Below, one piece after another: positions 9,425 to 19,758 of a stretch of DNA of 43,906 nt (the first letter of the stretch is position 1; each line of letters opens with the position of its first letter). Both the position numbers and the translations under genes were made by a program. Below the pieces are notes generated by a model. It was not told the DNA's origin, ran no database searches, and saw only the letters and a program-made list of their open reading frames with translations. Source of the DNA: Neocallimastix lanati (nom. inval.) (lineage: Eukaryota > Neocallimastigomycota > Neocallimastigomycetes > Neocallimastigales > Neocallimastigaceae); assembly GCA_016946835.1 (NCBI GenBank), contig JACVTC010000332.1, positions 1 to 43,906 on the forward strand, given 5' to 3'.

Positions 9425-9442
9425 TGGTGGAGATATCGGGGA
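9425..9442 (+). other. Primer binding site of element C (tRNA-Ala)
   Basis: TGGTGGAGATATCGGGGA is the exact complement of CCA plus the last 15 nt of the tRNA-Ala(UGC) encoded at 606-677. It starts 8 nt after the LTR. Confidence 0.92.
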
Positions 9443-9600
9443 ATATAATAATAAATTAATACATTAGGGATAAAATTATAATATTAATAAATAATTTTTC
9501 TAATAAAACAAATAATTTTTTTTAAAAAACAATTTTTATATTTTTAACTAATTATTATTAATTGTTAAAAATATTAATTAATATTAAATTAAACTAATAT

Positions 9601-9766
9601 TCGTGCATAGATTTCCGGGTTAAGTTTATCCTACATAGTAATTGGGCTAGTAGGCTCTGGACTGCTATTTTTTATATTGAAAATAGTAACCGTGGCACAC
9701 GCGTGGCATGACACCTTTCAAGAGGTAAGCTGCACGTCAGACAGTGTGTACTATCAGATTGCACGA
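9601..9766 (+). other. Conserved structured leader domain, element C
   Basis: TCGTGCA (9601-9607) pairs with TGCACGA (9760-9766). An internal hairpin CTATTTT/AAAATAG (9665-9671/9680-9686) has loop TTATATTG. The primary sequence between is strongly conserved with 26329-26488 in element D, and both stems show compensatory changes there. It lies about 160 nt upstream of gag and has no ORF. Confidence 0.75.
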
Positions 9767-9923
9767 TTATTATAATTTAATAAATGATTAATAATAATAA
9801 ATAATTAATAATTTTATTAGTTAAAAGATTTATTTTTTTTTAATTTTTTTTTTATTTTTATTTTTTATAACAATTTATACATTACGAGGTTTAGCATTCT
9901 ATAGATACAATAAATTTTATTTA

Positions 9924-10841
9924 ATGAGAACATCCAGTACTTCCAGTACTCCAACAGAGAGTACTCCAGAAAGTAAGCTTAGCTTCAGAGAATTAAAGAA
10001 AGAATTAAAAGATTTTGAAAAGCTTACTAAACAAAACCTTGACATCAACTCCTGGGCAAATGAGTTAAAGGCATGGATAAAATACCAACATATCAAGGAT
10101 CCTGAAACTATTTTTACTGCTTGTATATTAACGGCTTCTGGAGAACCAAGAGAAATTATCCAAGAACTAGAAGATGGAAATGACCTTACTGAAGATGAAG
10201 ATTCTGATTTCGATAGCGATAGTGAAGGAGAAGATGATGAAGAAAGTGAATCTACTACCACCTACCCAAGCCTTGATGAAATCATAAATCATCTGAAGAC
10301 TTTCTATGGACTTAAAGAAGATCAAACCAACTTGTTACGAGAATTGCGTTCCATGAAAATAAAGAAGAACGAGAAAGTTAAAGATTTTAATGTCCGTTAT
10401 AGATCTTTGTACCATAAATTGGATAAAAAGAGAAGAAGAAAAATTAGTGTTTTAGATTATGCAGATTCCTTAACCAATAATCCTGACGCATGGAGAAAGG
10501 TTATGCTTAAAGACCATATTTCTATTACCAAAGCGTTCGCTATAGCTGAAAAAGTTGATCGTTTATCTATTAAAAATAGTACTGAATATTATGATAAGAC
10601 TCATTACAATCTCCTTAACTCTAAAAGTAATTTTAATAAGAACATTTCAAATGATTTTAACAAACCAAAAACACACAAAAATGTATCTATAGAAAATATC
10701 ACTAACAAGATGAAAGAAATGAAAATTAGTACTTGCTGGTTTTGTAGCAATGAAGGACATACCAAACGAAACTGTCCTAAATTAAATTCTATATTGGAAA
10801 ATAACCGCAAGAAGTTTTATGAAAATCATTTAAACCACTAA
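9924..10841 (+). CDS. gag: Gag of element C
   Basis: A 305-residue gag. The N-terminus has the block LSFRELKKELKDFEKLTKQNLDINSW shared with D and E. A strongly acidic tract (about residues 90-112, EDEDSDFDSDSEGEDDEE) follows, then the helical segment around RELRSMKIKKNEKVKDFNVRYRSLYHKL. One CCHC knuckle (CWFCSNEGHTKRNC) is near the C-terminus. The ATG at 9924 starts the conserved block almost at once. It ends HLNH-stop on the frameshift heptamer. The acidic tract is conserved in place but not in sequence in D and E, which suggests a flexible spacer. Confidence 0.94.
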   Translation: MRTSSTSSTPTESTPESKLSFRELKKELKDFEKLTKQNLDINSWANELKAWIKYQHIKDPETIFTACILTASGEPREIIQELEDGNDLTEDEDSDFDSDSEGEDDEESESTTTYPSLDEIINHLKTFYGLKEDQTNLLRELRSMKIKKNEKVKDFNVRYRSLYHKLDKKRRRKISVLDYADSLTNNPDAWRKVMLKDHISITKAFAIAEKVDRLSIKNSTEYYDKTHYNLLNSKSNFNKNISNDFNKPKTHKNVSIENITNKMKEMKISTCWFCSNEGHTKRNCPKLNSILENNRKKFYENHLNH

Positions 10842-10881
10842 AAGGGAGTAGAAGCACTCCCATCGTCAAAAAAATTGCTTC
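10829..10881 (+). promoter_or_regulatory. -1 ribosomal frameshift signal, element C
   Basis: Heptamer TTTAAAC (10829-10835), an 8-nt spacer with the gag stop (10836-10843), stem 1 GGGAGT 10844-10849 with ACTCCC 10856-10861, and stem 2 GAAGC 10851-10855 with GCTTC 10877-10881. The phase T TTA AAC is correct for entering the pol frame. Confidence 0.9.
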
Positions 10882-13800
10882 AGTCTGCCATCGTCCCAAA
10901 ATAGTTGACTTAAAAGAAGATGATGATTATGAAGAAACTGCTGATTTCCAAGAAGGTACTACTGCGGATTATTACGAAGATTTTGATGATAAGTCGGATG
11001 GTTCCAAAGAATTGAATTACTTAGTAAACGTTATAAAGAGAAAGGCAAATCATAAAGATGAAGAGACTAGTGACCAAAGAGAAAAGAGGGTTCACCGTAG
11101 TCTAAGAGATGATCCTAAGCCAATAGTTACTCCAGGTTTACGAAAACAAAAAGAAAATCAATTAAGGGGAACATCGCGACCAGTCAAAAAGCCAACAACT
11201 CAATTACATCCTTCGATTATGGTTCAACCTAGAATAGAAAAAGAAAAGAGAATTGAGAAAGAGCTAAGAGATAAGGAAAGAGCTAGTACTAGTACTTCTG
11301 TGGAAAATAATAATAATAATAGTAATGTTAATGTTATTAATGAAGAAACTTCTCAGGAAGAAAATAATTCTAAACAAACTTTAAATAAATTAATTCAAGA
11401 AAAATCATCAGAAAAGTCAACTGAAATTATGCCAACTAGAATTCCAAAAAGAATACAAATGCAAACTGATTGTGATAGTTATGACGTGATCAAAGATTTA
11501 AACTCCAGTAATTGCAATATTACATTTGGACAATTATTGGACGTTGCTCCAAAGATACGGTCTCAAGTATCACAAGGACTTAAATTAGAAAAGAATAATA
11601 CTAAAATTTCAGGTGCAGTGGATAATATGTGTGCTACTACAATAATAACGAACAATATAGATCATACATATAAAAGTAAACATCATGAACCACAAGAAGA
11701 TGATATTGCTATGGTTGATGTAATAGTAGATGGAGTTCGTGGTAAGGCTTTAATAGATTCATGTAGCAACTTAAGTATTATCACAAAGCAATTTTTAGAT
11801 AAATTACCTTATCAGTATGAACCTATAGGAGTTAGTGCAGGACGAATACGTTTAGCAACGATGAATGATGATTACTCAGAAGATGTGTTAATCAAAGTTC
11901 CCGTAAAAATTAATGAACTAGAACTACTTGTTACGTGTAGAATTATAGACAAGGAGGATCCATTCTATGATATATTAATCAACTTCAAAACTCAAATTGA
12001 TAACCAGTTATTTATACATCCAATTAGATATAGTCTTTGTCGATTTAATGATCAAGGTTTAATTGAAGAAATTGCACCTATTAATAATGAATATGATGAC
12101 GAAGAAAAATTATTATGTGTAATCAAAGCATTGAATCACCAAGAAGCTAAGCAACAATTGAAAACGATTGAAGGATTACCACCCATAAAATATATATATG
12201 ACACAGTTTTTCAAAGTACAATTAATTCAAATTATAGAGAAGCTATTACTAAATTACTTGAAGAATATATTGATATAATTGCAACTTCTTCTGAAGAATT
12301 AACACCTTCAGATTTATCACCACACAAAATTATTCTTAAGGAAGGAGTTAAACCTATTAAACAAAAATTTTATCGACTTAGTAAATTAAAAACAGATATC
12401 TTAAAAGAAGAATTAACCAAACTCATATATAAACGATTAATTGAACCTTCATGTTCAGAATGGTCATCACCAGTAGTACTTGTGCCTAAAAAGAACGGTA
12501 AATGGCGCCTGTGTATTGACTATAGGAAAGTAAATGAAGCAACTAAGAAGGATTCTTATTCTTTACCAAATATTGAGGAAATTTTTGATAGCTTAGATGG
12601 AGCAAAAATCTTCTCAACATTAGATCTTTATTCCGGTTATCATCAAATATTAATGGATGATGATAGTGTTGAAATCACTACCTTTACAACTAAGTTCGGA
12701 AACTACCAATTCAAGGTAATGCCCTTCGGTTTAACAGGTGCTCCAGCTACATTCCAAAGAGAAATGAACCGTATACTATTTCCCTTAATAGGAAAATGCG
12801 TCTATAACTTTATCGATGATATTTTAATCTACTCAAGAACTGAAGAAGAACATCTAGAACATCTTAAACAAGTCTTAGAAATATTCAAGGAACATAAGTT
12901 AAAAATCAATATCGAAAAGTGTTCTTTCATGCAAACTGAGGTAGAAGTACTTGGACATAAAGTATCCTCAGAAGGTTTAAGTCCATTGGAAAACAAAGTT
13001 GAAGCTATTAAAGAATGGAAGGCTCCCTCTAACATTCATGAACTTCAATCATTTTTAGGAGCCATTGGATATTATAGAAATTTTATTAAGGACTTTGCAA
13101 AAGTTACTGCTCCTCTCTGCACTCTATTAAGAAAAGGTGTTAAGTTTGAATGGAAAAAGGAACAAGAAGAAAGTTTTAAAATTCTTAAGGAAAGATTAAT
13201 CAATGCCCCAATATTAAGATTTCCTAGATTCGATAGAGAATTTATTATAAGAACAGATGCTTCCTATGATGGTATAGGCGGTGTGCTTTTACAAAAGGAT
13301 GATGAAACTGGAAAGGAACATCCGGTTCATTATATTAGTAGAAGTTTATCTAAATCGGAAAAGAATTATGGAATTACGGATCTAGAAGGTGCTGCTCTAA
13401 TTTACTGTATTAATAAATTAAAATCTTATATTATGGGAAATCCTAAGCAAACTATAGTATATACAGATCATAGACCATTAATCGGATTACTTAAAAGTAA
13501 GGAACCACAAAATTCTCGTCATACTAGATGGTGTTTGACTGTCAGTATGTTAGGAATTGATTTACGATATGAAACTGGAAAGAATAATGTTGTCGCAGAT
13601 GCTTTATCAAGAATGAAAAATGAAAAAGAAAAAGTTGTCTTAACAACACAAATTATCAAGGAACAAGATGAAAACCTGCTTTCAAGAACCATTAAGGAAT
13701 TTATTGAAGAAAAATTTACGACAATTGATGGTGTGGACTACTATGTTGATGGCAATAATTATAGAAAATTAGTTACAGATACAAAAGAAAAACTTCAATT

Positions 13801-14833
13801 AATTTTTCAAGCACACAGTATAGGACACGAAGGGTATTACAAGACATACCAACGTTTGAAAAAGAGCTACTATTGGAACAATATGGTTAATGACATTAAG
13901 CGAATTATAGGTAAATGTGAAAAATGTCAATTAAATAAATCTCAACCATACCCTGAACCAACGGAAGATAAACCAACTGAAGTGGAAGGACCATTTACAC
14001 ACTTAGGATTGGACATTATAGGACCTCTAAATAAAACCAGAAATAATAATCAATATATAATCGTTGTGGTTGATTATTTTACTAAATGGGTTGAGGCAGA
14101 GCCCACTGAAAATGTTACTTCTCAGGATGTGATAAAATTTTTAATTAATGTATTTGCTCGACACGGTGTACCTCAAATTATCACTACTGATAATGGAACA
14201 CAATTTACATCAGATATGACAAAAATCTTCCTTGATTTATATGATGTATATGTTAAATTTATCACTCCATATCATCCTGAAAGCAATGGTTTAGTTGAGA
14301 ATCGTAATAAAGAAATTGGAAAATTATTACGATTACTAGGACAACAACACAAAGAATGGGATGAAATTTTACCATCTGCACTTTGGGCTTTAAGAACTAC
14401 TAAAAACTCAATCACCAACCATTCAAGTTTTGAATTAGTTTATGGAAGGGAGGACCAACAACCTTTTGACATTGCTGCCAGACCAACTAAGGGTATAAAT
14501 AAGTCTTCTGACGAAATTCTACTGGAAAAATTTGTATCACACTACCAATGGGTAATGGAGGCCGCATCTAATATCAAAAATGCTTCGAAATATTGGGCTA
14601 CTAGGAGAGAAGAAAAGATAAGTATGAATCAAGCTAAAAGAATAAAACCAGGTGATTTAGTACTAGTAAGAAACTTTAATCGAACTAAATTAGAACCTTA
14701 CTTTGTTGGACCTATGAAAGTGGTAAAGAAACAATTCAATACAGTCACTTTAGCCGATCCTGCTACTAATATACAAATGAATCGTAATGTTCATTTGAAA
14801 AATATTGTCAAGTTTAACTCAGCTTCTACCTAG
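10835..14833 (+). CDS. pol: Pol of element C (PR-RT-RNaseH-IN), -1 frame
   Basis: Open from the heptamer without a stop; the first ATG is at 11012. A long basic/charged N-terminal region precedes the protease-like domain, whose active-site loop reads DSCSN (Asp codon 11756) where D-T/S-G-A/S is expected. RT carries FIDD (12809-12820), then RNase H (RTDAS, DLEG, TDHRP). Integrase has HHCC (HSIGHEG...CEKCQ) and D,D-35-E at codons 14012, 14189 and 14297. The end is a GPY/F-like module (YFVGPMKVV). Apart from the protease glycine, all catalytic residues are present. Confidence 0.95.
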   Translation, partial: PLKGSRSTPIVKKIASVCHRPKIVDLKEDDDYEETADFQEGTTADYYEDFDDKSDGSKELNYLVNVIKRKANHKDEETSDQREKRVHRSLRDDPKPIVTPGLRKQKENQLRGTSRPVKKPTTQLHPSIMVQPRIEKEKRIEKELRDKERASTSTSVENNNNNSNVNVINEETSQEENNSKQTLNKLIQEKSSEKSTEIMPTRIPKRIQMQTDCDSYDVIKDLNSSNCNITFGQLLDVAPKIRSQVSQGLKLEKNNTKISGAVDNMCATTIITNNIDHTYKSKHHEPQEDDIAMVDVIVDGVRGKALIDSCSNLSIITKQFLDKLPYQYEPIGVSAGRIRLATMNDDYSEDVLIKVPVKINELELLVTCRIIDKEDPFYDILINFKTQIDNQLFIHPIRYSLCRFNDQGLIEEIAPINNEYDDEEKLLCVIKALNHQEAKQQLKTIEGLPPIKYIYDTVFQSTINSNYREAITKLLEEYIDIIATSSEELTPSDLSPHKIILKEGVKPIKQKFYRLSKLKTDILKEELTKLIYKRLIEPSCSEWSSPVVLVPKKNGKWRLCIDYRKVNEATKKDSYSLPNIEEIFDSLDGAKIFSTLDLYSGYHQILMDDDSVEITTFTTKFGNYQFKVMPFGLTGAPATFQREMNRILFPLIGKCVYNFIDDILIYSRTEEEHLEHLKQVLEIFKEHKLKINIEKCSFMQTEVEVLGHKVSSEGLSPLENKVEAIKEWKAPSNIHELQSFLGAIGYYRNFIKDFAKVTAPLCTLLRKGVKFEWKKEQEESFKILKERLINAPILRFPRFDREFIIRTDASYDGIGGVLLQKDDETGKEHPVHYISRSLSKSEKNYGITDLEGAALIYCINKLKSYIMGNPKQTIVYTDHRPLIGLLKSKEPQNSRHTRWCLTVSMLGIDLRYETGKNNVVADALSRMKNEKEKVVLTTQIIKEQDENLLSRTIKEFIEEKFTTIDGVDYYVDGNNYRKLVTDTKEKLQLIFQAHSIGHEGYYKTYQRLKKSYYWNNMVNDIKRIIGKCEKCQLNKSQPYPEPTEDKPTEVEGPFTHLGLDIIGPLNKTRNNNQYIIVVVDYFTKWVEAEPTENVTSQDVIKFLINVFARHGVPQIITTDNGTQFTSDMTKIFLDLYDVYVKFITPYHPESNGLVENRNKEIGKLLRLLGQQHKEWDEILPSALWALRTTKNSITNHSSFELVYGREDQQPFDIAARPTKGINKSSDEILLEKFVSHYQWVMEAASNIKNASKYWATRREEKISMNQAKRIKPGDLVLVRNFNRTKLEPYFVGPMKVVKKQFNTVTLADPATNIQMNRNVHLKNIVKFNSAST

Positions 14834-14856
14834 CTTGAGTCTTAGCGGGGGCATCT

Positions 14857-15642
14857 TAATACAGAATGAACAAATAATACTAATTGTGCTAGAATAATAT
14901 AAATTATTCTAACCTTATAGATTATTCTATTCTATATAATTGGAACTTTCCAATATTCTTCAAATATTACTAAATAGAAATCTTAAGTTAATAAATCACT
15001 AATTAACTTATAATTCCTTTTTGAATTATCGATCCGATTCCATTATAATGTATTAAAAATCTTTAGCCAAGAATATTGTCCTTGCCCACTTAATATATTA
15101 ATATTATATTTCTTTTGTATTATGTTATATTGAAAATAATCAAATCTATTTAATTAGTTATTAAAATTTTCGTTATCAATTTAAATTTATTTTTAATTAC
15201 TAAATTTAACTAAACCACAATAAAATATTCTGTATAATCTCTTTATTTTTATTTTATATATATTAGTATTAAACTATTATTAAATAATTAATAATTCAAT
15301 AATATATAACTACTATTTATAACAATAATATTATTAACTAAAATAATAATTCAATTTCAATTTAAATGTTTTATTTATAAAAATAATTAGTAATTAGTTT
15401 ATTAAAAAAATAGTTAGGCTTTACAAATTTTAATTTGATAAAAAAATATAAATACATGTAATTTTAGTGAAATAAAATATAATCAATAACTTTCTTTTTA
15501 TTAAATAAATAATTATATTATTATTTTTCTTTTATAAATTTAAATAAATAAATATTGATTTTAAAACAAATTATTTTTTTATTGTAATTTTATTATTTGT
15601 GTTAATTATTATTATATTCCTAAAATTATATGAACCATACCA
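14857..15642 (+). repeat. 3' LTR of element C with polypurine tract
   Basis: Follows the plus-strand primer CTTAGCGGGGGCATCT (14841-14856), shared in form with D and E. The sequence matches the 5' LTR except for a T-to-G change seen near 15035. It ends ACCA, then TTGT and LTR B2. Confidence 0.93.
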
Positions 15643-15646
15643 TTGT

Positions 15647-16708
15647 TGGTAAAGAATGAATTAATAACCTTTATTTTATTATTAATAATTCTTTACTAAA
15701 TTGTACTTTCCTATATTCTTGATAACCTAAACTTAATAATAAAATTTAATTTATTTTGATATAAATTAATTTTAACTTGTAAATAATGTAAATAAATTTT
15801 AATTAATTATTTTATTGTTATATTATTAAATATATGTATATTAAAATACAATTGTAAATATTAAAATTATACTTTTAAGATACTAAACTATTAAAACTAT
15901 TAATTAAATATTATTATAAAAATTATTATAAAATTTTTAAAATTATTAATTAAATATTATTATAAAAATTATTATAAAATTATTAAAATTATTAATTAAA
16001 TATTATTCTAAAAATTATTATAAATTATTAATATTATAAAATTATTAAAATTATTAAATATTATTATAAAAATTTATATATTATAACTATTAAATATTAT
16101 TATAAAATTATTAAGATTATTAATTAAATTTATTATTAAAAATTATTATTAAAAATTTTTACTTATTATAAAAATTATTATTTAAATATTATCAAATTTA
16201 TTAATTAAATATTATAAAAATTTTATTTTATTTTGAAAATAATTACAAGTATTATTTAAAATAATTAAAGATTATTAAATTTATTATATTAATCTTTAAA
16301 AACAATTTATTTAACTTAAAAATATCAAAGAAAATAGTAAAAACTATTTTCTATATATTTATTTTATAATTATTTTTAATTAAATTATATTTGAATATTA
16401 TATTATTATATTTATAAAAATTAAAACAAAAATGAATTATTGATATAAAATTAATTCAATAATTCTATAAAATTACTTAAATTATAAACAATTAATTATA
16501 CTTTAAATTTATAAAAAAATATAAATATTGTAACAATTTCTTAAAAATTAATATGTGTACTTTAAATAATAAAATTTTATATTAATAAAAAAATAAATAA
16601 CTTTTAATAAAGAATTATTATTTTTTTTTTATTTAAAATCAAAGCAGGGTAATACCCGTCCCCCCCTGCTTGATTTTAAATATCTAAGTGTCAACCCCGA
16701 GTCTACCA
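15647..16708 (+). repeat. LTR B2, solo LTR
   Basis: 1062 bp, TGGTAAAG to TCTACCA, flanked by TTGT at 15643-15646 and 16709-16712. It matches LTR B1 with extra ATTATTATAAAA-type repeat units and one more C in the GC hairpin (16631-16681). Its left duplication is shared with element C. Confidence 0.9.
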
Positions 16709-16712
16709 TTGT

Positions 16713-17309
16713 TGATACAATACAGCTAGAAATACGCAAGAAAATTAACAAAAGAGAAAATACTATAATAATATAGTGAAAAATAATTACAATATATAAT
16801 ATACTAAATCATTATATAAATAGATTAAAAATTAATTAGACAGCCAATAATATTCAAGATAAAATTAATTAATAAATTTAAAAGAAGAGAATGAAATAAA
16901 AGTTAAAGAGAGAGTTTTCTTGTTGTTTTAAAAATTCTAATTGAGTAAAATAATAGTTTTAGAGAAGTTATAGTTTAGTTTAAATAATTAAGTAATTACT
17001 TATAGTTAAAGGATAAGAGTTGAATCCTACAATTATAAGTAAAATTATTATTAAGATATTAATATAAATTGAATTATTAGAGATAGATAAAAATCATTAT
17101 ATTCAGAGGAATATAAATATAATTGTAATAATTTATGTAAAATAAATAAATAAATAAAAACAAGATTTAAAAAGAAATAAATAAATTTTATTATTTGTGT
17201 AAATTATTATTTATTATCTTTGAGTTGGAATATATTATTTTACAAATTCCCTATTTGCTCGACCTCGTTATAAATAGAAATTTGATACTTTATTACTTAT
17301 ATTGTATCA
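16713..17309 (+). repeat. LTR F, solo LTR
   Basis: 597 bp from TGATACAA to TTGTATCA, bounded by TTGT at 16709-16712 and 17310-17313. No second copy is in the window, so the call rests on TG...CA ends, duplication and its place in the stack. TATAAATA is near 17270. Confidence 0.75.
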
Positions 17310-17315
17310 TTGTGT

Positions 17316-18054
17316 TGTAAAGAATTATAATTATTTTTCAAAATAATTATTATTCTTTATTAAATGTTAAAATTAAGATATAAAATAGTTTTATGATTAA
17401 TAACGTTACTAGGTTAATATGTTGAATTATATATTAATAATCCAACAATAATTAATTAATAATAATATAAAAATAATATAAGATAAATAGTTAAGTTATT
17501 TAAACACTTAATATCTAAGAATATTTTAAATAATAATTTCTTTGAAGGATTTATGAAAATATTTATTTATTGAATTATTAGTATATAATTATTGTAAGTA
17601 CAATAACCTTACTAAGAACATAAAAGATAGATTTTTACATCTTTCTTTTATACTTTGTAAGTTACATAATAATAATATTTAATTATAAGATATTAATAAT
17701 ATAGTAATATGAATATTAATAAAATATTAAGATAATAACAATATCGATATGTTTAAAATATTTAATATAACTAAATAAATTTAATTTATAATTATATAAT
17801 TAATTTGAATAATTAAAAATAGTAGTTAATATATATGATGTAAACATATATATAAACATAATATAAATAAATACATGTGACGTCATATGTAGATAATTGA
17901 AATTATTAATATAAATCTTATTTACTAATATTCTCAGAATTATTAGGCCTAAGATAATTCCTTAAATATTAAATAAGAATTTATATTAATTATTAATTAT
18001 TTAAATATATATATTATTTATAATTAAATAAATAATATTTGTTAACTATTGAAA
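17316..18054 (+). repeat. LTR-like sequence K (end uncertain)
   Basis: Begins TGTAAAGAATTATAATT with a near-terminal inverted repeat (TAAAGAAT...ATTCTTTA), the pattern seen at the start of LTRs B, E and G. No matching end or duplication was found. It contains the palindrome TGACGTCA (17878-17885). No ORF is present; the rest is AT-rich. Confidence 0.4.
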
Positions 18055-18899
18055 TGTAAATAACTGAAATTGAGATTTCAATTCAGTTATAATTTCAACA
18101 TAAAAAATTAATATTTAAAGTTTATTATTTTATAAAATTTTATGAATAATTTTATTAATTATGTCACATAGTAATTATTAATTAATGTTATTGTTTTAAA
18201 ATTTATTTACATTAAATTAAATTATCAATAATTAATATATTAAATTATAATAATGTATTATTGTATTAAAATAATGGTAAATTCTATTTAATTAAGAAAA
18301 ATTAAATTGTATTAAAATGATAATTTTATTTAATCAAGAAATAATTAAATTATATTATTTCTTGGACTTTTAATTAAGATAATTAAAAGAATTAATTATT
18401 TAATTATACTTGTGATTAAATATTAATAAAATTAATATATAATTAGTTAATAAGTTTTCTCCCTTATTCGGGTTTTCTTATTAACTAAAGATTGATGTAA
18501 TTAAACACCAATCGAGATCTATCTAGTTTTTTCTTCTAATCTTTTTCTAGATAGAGATAATTTTCCAAGATTAGAAATCAAATTAATATAAATAGGACTC
18601 TTGATTCTTCTAAAAATAATCAAGAGTTATTATTATAAGAAATTATAATAATTAACACAAATATTTTAAAATTACTTTTAATAAAAAATTTTTATAATAA
18701 AATAATTTCTAAAATACTTTTAACCTACTTTTAGTGTTGTTTATTATAATCTTATAATAAACTCTAAGTTTTTAAATTTTCGTTTTCAATTTTTATATTA
18801 TATTTTTTAATTTTATCTCAATTAATAATATTTTTTATTATTAATTGTAGAAAGAATTAATTATTAATATAATTAAATATTTTTAATTAATTCTATACA
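18055..18899 (+). repeat. LTR-like sequence L (family of LTR G)
   Basis: About 845 bp, starting TGTAAATAACTG with a hairpin and ending CTATACA. The block from the TATCTAG/CTAGATA region through ATAAATAGGACTCTTGA to a hairpin opening CTCAAT and closing ATTGTAG parallels LTR G at 33180-33620. The flanks do not show a clean duplication. Confidence 0.5.
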
Positions 18900-18902
18900 T
18901 TT

Positions 18903-19625
18903 TGTAATAGCTATACTAAAACTAAAATTAATTAATATAACTATTATCTACAATTTTAATATTATTTTTACATAATATTAAAATTGAGAAAATAAAATTA
19001 AAAAAAATAAAAATTATACTTAATTATACAGAGTTTATTATAAGTAAATATAACAAACAATAACCAAGCAACGGCAGAATAGTAGTTGAAAATATTCTTT
19101 AAAAAAAGAAAAAACCTTTTATGATTAATAACAGTTTTTTTGATATATAAATAAAAAATTTATTTTATTTGTTATTATTTATTATATTTTCTTAAAATAA
19201 TAACTCTTGATTTCTCAAAGAGAATTCAAGAGTCCTATTTATATTTTTTAAAAAATTAATCGGTTAAATAAATTTGTTTTCTAATCTTAACAAAAAATCT
19301 ATTTAGGAAAAGATTAGAAGAAAAACCTAAATAGTTTTTCGATCAATATTCTAATCATATTGATCATCGTATAATTAAAGAAAACCTATTTGTTAGGAAA
19401 AACATTAATTACCGATTTTCTAATTAATTATAAAATATTAAATATTGATAGGATAGGAATTAATGAAAAAACAAAGATTTTTTTTTTTTTTCATTTAAAA
19501 AATAAAGATTAAATAATATGATAGATTAGATACATTTATAGTTTATAATACATTATAAAATACATAATTCATTTTAATTAAAATAACTAATATTTTTATG
19601 GTAAAATATTAAATACAAATTTACA
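18903..19625 (-). repeat. LTR-like sequence M, inverted copy of the G/L family
   Basis: Reads on the minus strand like L and G: the CTCAA...TTGTAG hairpin, then AATAAACTCT, CTCTTGA and the paired CTAAATAG blocks (19200-19350). L and M meet tail to tail around 18900. The outer boundary near 19625 (TTTACA) is a guess. Confidence 0.45.
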
Positions 19626-19758
19626 TAATTTTTTGTAAAATTCTATTTAAATGAATAATAATAATAAGTAAATAAATTTTATATTATTAATATAAATGTA
19701 TAAATTATAATATGTAAATAAATTTAGATCAATATATGAAAATATAACTATTAAATAA
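19626..19758. other. AT-rich sequence, nothing recognised
   Basis: No ORF, RNA or clear repeat. It separates M from the truncated element X and contains the unmarked deletion or truncation point. Confidence 0.5.

Larger units (their letters stand above)
8631..15642 (+). mobile_element. Element C: full-length Ty3/gypsy retrotransposon
   Basis: LTRs 8631-9416 and 14857-15642 are both 786 bp and I see one substitution between them, so insertion is recent. The target duplication is TTGT (8627-8630 and 15643-15646). The LTR starts TAATACAG rather than TG, while the 3' end is ACCA; the neighbouring plus-strand primer GGGGGCATCT fixes the boundary. Gag and pol are intact. With B1 and A removed, the left junction lies 15 bp upstream of tRNA-Ala +1. 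Confidence 0.94.

Noticed and set aside
12809-12820. FIDD in place of YxDD as a dead reverse transcriptase
   Set aside because: Phe at the first position is common in Ty3/gypsy RTs; both Asp residues are present.
17878-17885. TGACGTCA as a bona fide CRE/ATF regulatory site
   Set aside because: A single palindromic octamer in an unassigned LTR-like stretch; no second site or gene context.
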